This document shows, in pieces, positions 46,534-56,569 of a stretch of 64,000 bases of DNA (positions are counted from its first letter, which is position 1; each line of letters starts with the position of its first letter). The notes under the pieces are model-generated. The model searched no databases. It saw only the letters and a program-made list of their open reading frames with translations, and was not told the DNA's origin. Origin of the DNA: Porogramme epimiltina (taxonomy: Eukaryota > Basidiomycota > Agaricomycetes > Polyporales > Polyporaceae); assembly GCA_900155495.1 (NCBI GenBank), contig FTLJ01000085.1:1-64000 (forward strand). The letters are read 5' to 3'. The position numbers and the translations under genes were made by a program.

Positions 46534-48819
46534 GGCGTCGAAAGAACGTTAGAGGTAAAGAGTGACTTGGGACCAACGCGGGGACGGAGACGGGTTATAC
46601 CAGATACACCAGGCAGAGCCCCGCAGTCGGTGAAAACTGTAGGACGGACAGCCTTGGAGGAGGAGGTAGTAAAGAAGGAAACGCTGCAAGCACGCGAATC
46701 CCGTTTCGCTGCTGCGCGCGCCTGCTCAACCCTCTCCCGCCCCCCCGGCAGCCGCCCATACCTTATCAATCCCCCACGCCTCGCGACCGTCGTCCCGGTC
46801 CTCGTCCATCGCCAGCTCCAGCCTTCGCGAAACATTCCGCGCACAGAGCGCAGTTGTCTTTGTCTCCCCTCGCCCGACACACGGCCAGCTAGCGTCCGCT
46901 GCGCACGTCCACGCAGGCTTGGCATGCGCCCGCCGTCTGCAGCGTGGCCTGTCACCCGCACATCGGAGGCATCGACGCAGCCTCCTTTGCACCGAACACG
47001 GCCACCCGCGCGGAGAGGCGGCGGGGCCTCGGGAACGACGAGCGGAAGGGGGTGCAGGTGACGTCCATCCACCCATCGAGATGGCCCCGTCCGAGGCTCG
47101 GTGGCGGCGCCCCCGCGGCACTCCCGTCTCCCGTCTCCCAACAGCCGGGCCACGCCTCGAGACGAATCGACGGCCAGCCTTTGACGATCGGCAACCGTGG
47201 CGAACCGTGGCGACCGCTCCACCGGGCTCCGTTCCAGCCCACTCAATTGTTTATGCGGCCCCGCACCCGCCAGCTGTGCCGACCCGCTCTGCTCCCCGCC
47301 GTCCAGGCCTCAAAATGACGACGCCGTGCCTGGCCACCCGCCGATCTGCATCCCCGTTCCACGGTCCTGGTGCACGCACACCCCGCGATGCTCGATCTCG
47401 CTCTTGTTTGTCGCAGTTGAGTCCCTCCGTGTTTGTGCTCGCTTCGCGAGTGGCCCAAGTTGCTTTGCTTTGCTTCGCGCGCGCGGGAGGGGGGGCTGCC
47501 GGCCGCTGTACCGCAGCGGGCTCTCGTCGGAAAGGCGACACAGAACGCCCGGGGCCGATCAGCTCGTCGCGCGATGCGCACAGTGCACTTACAAAAGAGC
47601 CGTGCCGTCCGTCTTTGCCGTAACCATCCCTCGCGCAGCGTCTCCTCCCGGGCCTACGATGCGCAACTTGTTGCGGGCGGTTCCAGGAAGCGCATAGCCA
47701 GTCACGATGTCCGCAGCCCTTGTGGCGGGGAAGGCCGAAGTCCCTCAGGGTGTTCTCCGGGGGATCGCGTGGCGGGAGGGGGGATCTGGGGGAGTTCATT
47801 GTGTACGCGCAACTGAGGTGGGCCATGGAGGAAGACGGCAAAGAGGATTGAACTGTGGACATCCTTGCGCACTCCGATCCCCTGCTTTAAGTCGGACCGG
47901 TTTGATTGTGTTCCACCGGGTGATGATATGCTCTGAATGAATGTGGATGCTCATTCGCTGCCCCTCTCCTTCTAGTGCTCGTGATGTCCTTAACAAGGTT
48001 TCACCGGCACCGCGGCCCCTCATGTTTGTGGACGCAGCCCCTGACCACGGCATAGTCGCGTGAGGGTAGTGGCATCCACGTGCAGCTATTATTTCGTGCC
48101 TATTTATCGCGGAGCTGATCACCCACAGGAAGTTCCGAATTTAACAGATGTGCCTCACAGGAACAACGCCCCCGGGTGCCTTTATGATGCTCTTCTCAAA
48201 GCCCCTTCACAAAGCACATTAATACCTCGTCTTGACGGCGAGCTCCATTCGTCGTAAATAGCACAAACACGCGTTTAGAGTGTACAGCGATCCGCTCTCC
48301 GAAGTTACTGCGGCGCATTCAGAGGCGTGGGGAACGCACGGATAGTACGCTTCCTTCCCAGAATAGTATCTCGGTCAATAACATGTCACTCCTATGTATA
48401 GAACATCACCATACCACCGTGACGTACGAAATGCCCAGCCGCAGGGTGCAGGTACTGGGGGCACGCGCAATGTCGCATGCGAAGGACAATTCCCGAACTG
48501 GCGAGATAGTATCGCAGCGCGGTCTAGTGTCCCAGATGCGGTTGCGATTGACGTTCTCCAGAGGGACTGTTGGGGGGCGTCGCGAGCCGCGGCCTCCGCG
48601 AAGGCGATACATGATGTTGTGCAACACGATGCAGAGGGTGCCTATTTTCCGGCTTAATCATCCCCGACCGGTAACTCGTCGCTCGAGTTCCGGCCGGAGT
48701 CGTCAAGATGACCAACAAAATTGCTCGATATAGCAGGGGGTCAAAGGAAGACGGCATTCCGTTCCAGTATGCCAACATATGGATAAAGAGTGTATAACGT
48801 CGTATTTCCGAGACACCTC
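46534..48819. other. intergenic, GC-rich then mixed, about 2.3 kb
   Basis: The part next to 46533 is the reductase upstream region and is unusually GC-rich to about 47.7 kb, which produces many long chance frames on both strands. None has a motif or plausible intron structure. From 47.9 kb the composition falls back. No tRNA or repeat was recognised. Confidence 0.4.
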
Positions 48820-51800
48820 GCATGTACTACAGTACTGAGGAGCTTCGGATCAACCGTACAAACTACTGTACGGAGGTGGGTGGTGTAAGGTATCGATGAG
48901 GTGGGGTTACAAGAGACAGCTATGTCATGTTTTTCCGGTTATGGGGTATCGTTATGTGTTTTTTTGGTGTTTCCAATATAGGGCTACGGCCTCGCAGAAC
49001 CACCGCGAAGCCGCAACCACCACCCCCGCAGACGCTTCGTCCACGGCATCCCTGCGGGGGGTGTTCGACCGCCTCCAGGTGAAGCGCGGTCGGCCACGTC
49101 CTTGTCCGTGAACGTGCCTGTGCCAGATGCAGAGGGTGGCTCCATAGCGCCAGAAGTGTGCGAGAACATCGAGTCGATGATCGACGTTGGGGAGGTACAC
49201 GAGGTCGAAGATGCGGTTGACAGCCTCGAAGGCAAGTCTTGGTCGTCTGGGTAGACGAAGATAGAGCTCGCGTCGGCAGGGTTGAAGAGAACCGAGTCGA
49301 CATCGTCGACGTCGAGGGTGATACCGATGTCAGCAGCGACGGACAGGACGTCGTCCCAGCCAGAGAGCGAGTCGGGGATTGGCGAGGTGCTGGAGGAGTC
49401 GTAGACGCCAGTGGGTACGGGCGCCAAAGGGTGCTGGCCAGAGCGCAGCGACGAGGCGCTGAGGCGGGGCGAGGTCGCGAGCCTCCCCGAAGAGCGAAGT
49501 GGGGGTCGTCGAGCAGAACAGACCACGTCCACATCAGTCCAGACGCTTGGGATCTTAGCGGTGGACGTTGGCAGGGGCTCTGGGCCGCCGCAGAACTGGA
49601 CGGTGCAAGACTGTGACAACATCGCGCTGTCGCAGGCGGGGATGTCGACGATCACAGCGTGGTGAGAAGGGCTAGGTCGGAGTCGAGAGCAGAGCGTGAA
49701 TCCGCCCTTAGAAAGGCCGACAGACAAGTCCACTGACACGAGATGAGCCGAAGACGATGGCAACCAGACTGAGTTGGTAGAGTGGGCCAAGGAGGTATCA
49801 GAGGATGAGATGTCGTCCGCTAGAGCCCAGGGGTTCGGAATAGCTAGTGTGGAGTCGAGTAAGGCAGACGAGAGTGTTGAGCTGTCCATGGTCTTGACGA
49901 CGATGGGTCCGTCAGAGGAAGAAGCAGACTGGGCGACCCGCAAGCAAGAAGACACAGCAGAGGATGGTGAAATGTTGGCAGAGTCGGAGATACTAGAGCG
50001 CGCAGCCTTCGGGAGACAGGGTTGAGTGCGCTGAGATGAAGCACAGAGCGGAGACGAGTCGGTAGGCCTCTGGTGTGTAGAGATGAGGAGCCGGGCGGAG
50101 GATCGAAGAAGAGAATGACGAGGGACCTCGTCCGCATGAGTCCAGACGGCAGGGACAGAAGATCGAGGTAGAGGGGCCGAAGCAATAGATGGTGGGAAGC
50201 TGTCGACCAAGTCAACGAAACAAGGCTGAGACCGGGCATAGCCAGAAGGGAACGGGCGGAGAGGAACAGGACCATAAGGTGGGCTAGACTGAAGAGGAGA
50301 GGAAAGAAGAGACTCTTGCATGAGCGACGAGTATGAGTTTGAAGAGATAGTGGACGGGATGTCGGGTGAAAAGGTGGCGATGGGGTCCCAGACGACCGGA
50401 GACAAGAGAGCAGAAGGCGGTGGCAGCGAGGATGTCGAGGATGTGGACAGGGACGAGGCCGGGGAGGTAGGAACGATGACAGACTGCGATGGGTCGGTAC
50501 TACGCGATGAGACTGGAGCCGAGTGCGAAGGGGCATCAGGGATCGGAGACGCGGAGCTCGAGGTGTCGACGACTGGGTCCAGCGCGGGTGCAGGGACATG
50601 AAGTCGAGAGCGCACAGGTAGGGTGCCAAGATGAGGCTCGTCAGAGTCGAGGCACCTCCACGGCGCAGACGTGGTCAGGGTGAGACGTCGAACAGGGTGG
50701 CAGGGAACAGGGCGGGCCGAGATCTTGTCCATGTTCATCCAGACGCTGTGGATCGCGGCGGTGGTCGAAGGCGATGGAAACTCGAACAACGTGGGGTCGT
50801 CCATGTACTCGACGACGCACGATTGAGGGGTGTGCGCATCATAGCGGGGTGTGTCGTTGACTACAGGGACGGTCGGCTTGGGGATCGACAGGACACCGGG
50901 GCAGAGAGAGAAGTTATCCCTGAGGGCGGGGAGAGGCCATCCACCAGCGTGAAGAGTGGTCCATGAGGCAGGGGAGGCGATCGACACAGTGGAAGTCGTT
51001 CGGTTGATACCACCCGAAGGCAAGGTGGCGGCGACGGGAGAGGGCGCAGGGATATCGAGCTCGGGGGAAACCCAGGTGAATTCCGGGTGGGGCTCTTCAC
51101 CGTCGGGGTATGCCTCAGCGAACTTGATCTGGGCGATGTCCAATGTCTAGTAGCGACGAATGGTGAGCAAAGGAAATGAACACGAAGAGAAACAGCACAC
51201 ACAGGCTCAGAATCACGCTCGTCAAGCACCGCCGCAGGAGGATCCTTCCGTGGCTCATCCCAGTCGCTGGTCATCAATGTCAGTACATGGTTATGAACAC
51301 GGTGACGTTGGAACATACAAGCCGTCGAACCACGGGTGTTGCATGATCTCCTCCCACCCAGGCCGCCGAGTCGGGTCCTTCACCAAGCACTGCTCCCCCA
51401 GCCACCCTGTCAGAAACACCTTGAAACTGGAACCCAAGAGTGCTTACCATGCAAAGAAGGTCGAAAAACTCGTCGCTCGCGTCCCCATCGATGAGCACCG
51501 ACCCTTTCTCCACGCAGTCCCGGACCTCATCCGCGTACTCGCACTCCCCGGTCCCAAATAGAGGCTACGAAACCATCGTTAGTTCCCCCAAGTAGCCATG
51601 AAACCCAGCGCCGATGTCACATACCCTTCCATCTACCGCTTCACCAAGCGACATCGCCCACGCCCACACGTCCACCTTCGCCGAGCATGGTGCTCCCGCA
51701 AGCTGCTCTGGAGGAGCATACATCGCCGTCCCACACGACCCGCTCACTGTGCTGTCGGGCCCGACCCTGGAGGCGATACCAAAGTCGGCGATCACAGGCT

Positions 51801-53070
51801 GGTCATGAGCATCGAACAGGACATTGTCGGGCTTGAAGTCACGGTGAACGACTCCCATCTCGTGCAGCCTCTTCATCCCCAATGCCTGCCCACCCATGTG
51901 AGATCCTCGCGCAGATGTTGAACAGAGTACACTCACAAGAGACCCAAAGATCCGCCGTGCCTCGTCCTCCGACATCTTCTCCGACATTGCCATCTTCTCC
52001 TTCAGATCTCCTCTAGGCATCACGTCCTGCATGTGCAAGTCAGGATCTGGTAAAGATGGCGGAGAAGGAAGGACGGACCATGAGGTAGTAGAAACGGTCC
52101 TCATCCTCGAAGCTAGCACGGAGCTGGATGAATCTCGGGTCCCCTTCCACCATTCGCATGATCGCTTGCTCCTCCATCACCTTCGTGTCGTCCGTAATTG
52201 ACGTACTCGCCTTCGAGACCATCTTGAGGGCGTAGATCTTTCCCGTGATGCGATCCTGGACCTTGAGGACGTAGCCGTATGCGCCAAATCCGAGGGTGCG
52301 AATGATGCGGAAGTCCTTCGTGGTAAGCTTGCGAGGAGGGGGTGGGCTTGGGGAGGCGGCAGCAGCGGCGTATGCAGAAAGGTCTTCTTCCTCGTCATCT
52401 TCATCGTAATCTTCATCGTAATCTTCATCATCGAAGACGTCCATCTTGAACGCGGACGTGAGACATTCACTAACGACATCCGCTGCCTTGGCACAGGGGA
52501 GAGAGGGGGCCGTCGGCGGGGGAAGATGAGTGATGGGTGGGCTCTCGGTGTCTTCCGACGCGACGTCCTTTCCGAGGGGAGGAGTGCCTATGAGAGTCGC
52601 CACACTTGACGGGGTGGGAGATGGTGCATCTGCCCACGGCGCACACCAAGGCTTTCCCTTCTCCTGTCCCTCACAGTAAGCCAAACGCAGGGTCGGATCA
52701 GTGTTGAATCGTGAGACTTACGGGGCTACCGTGATCGTCGGAAACAATACGTTTGCGAGCGTCCTCGTGTCCTAAGACCCCACTGTCTGTCTCGACGATG
52801 GTGGAGTGCTCGACCTGAACGAGAAGGGGAGATTCGGGTGCCTTGGGAGTCTTGCGGAACTTGCGGGATGGGGGGCGAGTGTTGGGAGTTCGGTGGAAGA
52901 GTTTGAAGAACATGATGGGTGGGATAGCGATGTTGAGATAGCAGGGGATCGAGACAAGGAGTGGAACGCCCAACAGGGAGAGGAAGACGAGGGGAGGGAC
53001 TTGATATGAGTCGGGGGCTGGATGGAGGCTGGCATGTTGGCCTCTGGTCGAGGCTGGCTGCCAGGTTTGA
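48820..53070. repeat. right arm of large inverted duplication
   Basis: Reverse-oriented match to about 37840-42110, carrying the second copy of the long-tailed kinase gene. All intron positions match the left arm. The spacer between the arms is about 6.7 kb. Confidence 0.85.
48984..52913 (-). CDS. Ser/Thr kinase with long Ser/Thr/Pro-rich C-terminus, copy B
   Basis: Eight exons (52913-52722, 52663-52079, 52026-51937, 51885-51625, 51564-51448, 51389-51319, 51266-51203, 51146-48984) give 1180 residues. Structure is the same as copy A in the left arm, differing by a few codons (for instance GKDVASED where copy A has GKKDDASED) and small in-frame indels in the tail. The glycine loop GFGAYG, ALK lysine, HRDFKPDN, DFG and APPEQL are all intact, as are the acidic tract and the WTKRLRGWWLRLRG tail. 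Both copies keep open frames through more than 3.5 kb of coding sequence, so both are probably functional or were duplicated recently. The introns differ more than the exons. Confidence 0.88.
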
Positions 53071-53296
53071 CTCTTAAGGATGTTTCGCTTGACTTGTAGA
53101 GAGTCATTGGTATATCAACAGAGAGGGGTATCGAGGGGTAATATGGACCTGGTCGTTATAAACGATAGACGACGAGGGACTCTAGAAAGATGCTCATCGA
53201 AAGCTCAAATCATTGAAATGGCCATACGCAGACTGCAGCCACTGACGCGTTTTAGAGCACGTGATCGTATCCTCAGCTGTAAACGCCGGTATATGT

Positions 53297-53371
53297 CTAG
53301 TCTCGTGCCAAGACCCTCCACGTGTGGAGGGTCTTGTATCTAAGTCGGGCTTTTGATAGGGGTCTGCAGGG
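53297..53371 (+). repeat. left terminal inverted repeat with hairpin
   Basis: 75 bp beginning CTAGTCTCGTGCC. It contains a perfect 13-bp palindrome at 53309-53336 (arm CAAGACCCTCCAC, 2-nt loop), then AAGTCGGG and AGGGGTCTG, which are also found in the right repeat. Confidence 0.85.
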
Positions 53372-53637
53372 GGCCGCAGGACTACAGTTGATACTTATCG
53401 TGATAAGAGATATATATTTACCCGATCAACACGCACAATGTAAATGAGTCATTATCGTTGCTCTAACGATCGTATAGCCGCTTCAAATCCTTGAAGACAC
53501 GTCTTCAGGTCGATATTGAGCACATCATCATACTATGTGTAATTACATGATTTTCTTTGTCCATGGACTCGCAACCTCCTAGCTCCGTCCGAAGCAATGG
53601 CTCTCTCCCAGCGGCCCTCGTAAGCTCAAGAAAAAAA

Positions 53638-53733
53638 TGGCGCCTGCAAGAATTGAACCTGTGCACAAAGCAATACAAGCGCCAAGTAAAACGCTGCCGG
53701 TAACGTATCATTTTCCACTACGCCAACAAGGCT
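53638..53733 (-). ncRNA. tRNA-like Pol III element, degenerate
   Basis: On the minus strand an A-box-like TGGCGTAGTGG (53725-53715) is followed about 55 nt later by a B-box-like GGTTCAATTC (start at 53659), a GGCGCCA end and at once a run of seven T (53637-53631). This order is that of a tRNA gene with its Pol III terminator. The acceptor stem does not pair well and no anticodon arm is convincing, so it is more likely a tRNA pseudogene or tRNA-derived piece than a working tRNA. Confidence 0.4.
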
Positions 53734-54151
53734 TTACAGTGCTAAGGAGTGCATATTATATGACCCATTGTGCTGGCTGAGCACCCAGGGGTTCGCTGAT
53801 GTTGAGGAGCTCGTCCCGGTAGCACTCTCGCGATGACTCCCTTACCATTACGTGAGCTTCCTTTCATGTAACTACGAGATAGAATCGTTTGCGGGGCTCT
53901 CCCGTAGGCTTATGTTCCATGAGGTGGGGGGACGGGCGCTATTCCGCCATCCGAATAGCACAGCCATACTTAACCCATAAGTAAAGAGTAACAAACCAAC
54001 TCCCCAGCTCGCGCTCCTACCTATTGCGCCTCTGGCACATTTGGGACAAAATAGATGTATAGAGGGGTAGTAATACATATGGTGTGTTCAACAGAGCCCT
54101 AAAAATGAGGGAAAACGGAAGGGAGAGTCAAAACAAGAGCGAATAAAGTCA

Positions 54152-54226
54152 CCCTACAGACCCCTAGTAAATACCCGACTTTGATGCAAACCCCTCTGCT
54201 TGCAGAGGGGTTTGTGCCGAACCTAG
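54152..54226 (-). repeat. right terminal inverted repeat with hairpin
   Basis: Read on the minus strand it begins CTAGGTTCGGCAC. It contains a perfect 13-bp palindrome at 54187-54214 (arm CAAACCCCTCTGC, 2-nt loop), followed by AAAGTCGGG and TAGGGGTCTG. It is colinear with the left repeat over 75 positions. Confidence 0.85.
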
Positions 54227-54421
54227 GTATATGTCGTGCCCGCTGTACTCATTCAACATCATGTTTAGCCAGCACATTCAGCGGTCCTAGTTATGGAAGA
54301 CAGGCCCACATGTGATAGGGATAGAGTCCGAGGGAAAGTGGAACGCGATAGATTCCATGTGGAATACAAATGTATGGCATGCCCTTACATCCCATCCACC
54401 CCGTCCGTCCAGCCCCACATC

Positions 54422-56569
54422 TCAAAGAGCTTCCTTCCTAAGCCACCGCCCTGCCATGGCAAACGCCTCGACCGGCTTGTCGTAAGGCACCTTTTTGCAG
54501 CCCACGACAGTCAGCCTCCCACTTGCAATAAGCAAAAAGAACCAGACACCCACCAGATGACCGGCGCCCGCGACGGTTGCGAACGTCAATCCCCCACCGC
54601 TGCGAACCACACCTGCCTTCTGTCCTTCGACTGTCCACGGGCGACTCTCCGAGCTGCGGAAATCTTCGTTCCCGCTCCACTCAAGTGCGAGCGCCATGTC
54701 TCTCACCCCAATCTGCAGCACCCACTACTTGTCAGCCGCCTGCCTACGTGATAGAAAGCACAACTGAGGGCACACCCAGTTGCATGCGAAGTCCGTTTCG
54801 CCCGCGTATAGCAACACAGGAACGCCGCGTTCGAGCAGCGCGGCCAGGTAGTCCTGGGCTGGGATGCGCATCAAGTCGCCGCTGTTCGTGAACATTAAGC
54901 CGACCGCAGCGTTGTAAGGCGTGAACCGGCCGCGCGCGGGGGGGTCGACGCCCAGGAACGCCTGCGTGCGGTTGTCACTCAAGTAGTCATCTATCGCTCT
55001 AGTACGAGTAACTTGTTAGAAGCGTTCCGAGAATGGAGAGGTTGGGCTTACTGCGCAATGGGGTAGCATTGGTTGGTCTCTGGGTGGCCTTTGCTGGAAG
55101 GAGAAATAAACAAGGTGTATGCAGAAATTGGCAGGATAAGCTCACCAAAGACGCGTGCGGTCGTATGCATTGCGATCTATGGGGAGATATCAGTCAGGAG
55201 AAGGCAAAGGCGAACGTCCGGCGTGCGCACCCTTGAAGAAGCCCCACAAGGACTCGAAGCAGAATTCTTGTGCGGAAAGGCAGTCAATATGATCGTATCT
55301 GTCCACGCAAGATTCCTTATAGCGCTTCTCACACCGCGGCAGCTGCAATGTTTGGTAGTCAGCTGGGTAGAGTCCCCTGAGGATACAAAGATACAGTACC
55401 TTCTGCTTCATCTGAACACAGCCACTAGAAAGATCCTCAGTTCATTTCAAGCGGGTAAACTGGCAGAGTTGCTTACGCAATATCCACGATAGGTGCCATA
55501 AGCGGATCTTCGCATTGAGTATAGTAATATGCCGGATTCATGGTTGCCCAGTCCGTACACCCATTCCCTACAAAGGGTATATGTGTGAGGGCCGCGGGGA
55601 GCAGGAAATGAAGTTCGATGCACACACCAATCATGACAGAAGCGAGATTGATGGGCGACATCCCGGAATCTACCAGACGTGAATTCTGATCGTATACCTT
55701 CGAGGCGAATACGGGGAGATATCGACCCTAGATCCCCCCAACGCATGTAAGCAACAGCGCAACACGCATGACGACAAGACCTTTACCGCATATGACTCGC
55801 CAGTGAGATGCACTGGCCTACCCTTAAACTGGGTGAAGTGCTCAAAGAACACGACCATAAATGCCGCCACATCGTCACCGGCGTCAAGGGTGTTGTCCAC
55901 ATATTCGCCGTATTCGGCGTACGAGAACCCGACGCCGACGGGCTGGTCGATGAAAAAGATGTTCGCATGCTCATTCCAGGAGTACGGGAACGGTTCCGTG
56001 CTGTTCGCACTTGTTACTCTGCAGGGGCCTTTCAATGGGTCAGACGTGTCGATATGAGAATAATATGTCCGCTGCGAACTTACCCAGTTCCATAAAAAGG
56101 CCCATTGAAGAGGACGATCCAGGTCCGCCGTTAGTCCAGAGCACCACATCGTCAGTTTTAGGGTTCCCGCGACTCTCAAAGAAGTAGAAGAAGAGGTGGC
56201 GAGCTTCAATGTCGATATATCCGGTGTATGCTCTGCAGCCAATATATAGTTCGTCAGAGCGTCCAAGTGTCAGGCAACTTGATAGTGGGATACTTACGCT
56301 ACACTCCCATCGCAAAAGCGAGACTTCTTGACTCGGACACTGTGGCGGGGGAACGCTGGGTGCCGTAACGTGGAAAACCCTTCAGAAGGTAGGGCGTGCA
56401 GGTCCTCGAACGGGGTGAAGAGGCCCGCATCGTACATGCTGAAGGGGCGCTCCTCCTGTAAGGGCGGAGGACTATAGCTAGCCCCAACCCCGTTGGTGCG
56501 TGATGCTACAACGGGCACCACTGGAATGAGGCATAGAGCAGCGATGTACCCCAAGTGTACGAGCCACAT
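54422..56569 (-). CDS. serine carboxypeptidase (peptidase family S10)
   Basis: Twelve exons (56569-56298, 56232-56084, 56028-55787, 55727-55628, 55567-55477, 55424-55400, 55342-55231, 55176-55146, 55093-55052, 54998-54776, 54712-54554, 54490-54422) give 504 residues; several exons are tiny (25, 31 and 42 nt). An N-terminal hydrophobic signal ([18 protein letters not shown]) fits secretion or vacuolar delivery. The S10 hallmarks are [42 protein letters not shown] with Ser 219, [13 protein letters not shown] with Asp 424, LEWSG, and [14 protein letters not shown] with His 481, forming the catalytic triad. It removes C-terminal residues from peptides at acidic pH. It lies about 200 bp from the transposon; both transposon ends are outside the gene. 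Confidence 0.94.

Larger units (their letters stand above)
53297..54226. mobile_element. 930-bp non-autonomous DNA transposon (MITE-like, hAT-type TSD)
   Basis: The element starts and ends in CTAG and is flanked by a perfect 8-bp direct repeat GTATATGT (53289-53296 and 54227-54234). Its first and last 75 bp align as inverted repeats without gaps. An 8-bp target duplication is typical of hAT (and P-type) elements. No transposase frame is present, so it would depend on a related element elsewhere. It contains a tRNA-like Pol III unit. Each terminal repeat holds a perfect hairpin. Confidence 0.85.

Noticed and set aside
46726..47862. Long Arg/Pro-rich frames upstream of the ferric reductase
   Set aside because: They occur on both strands at once and track the GC content; no family motif.
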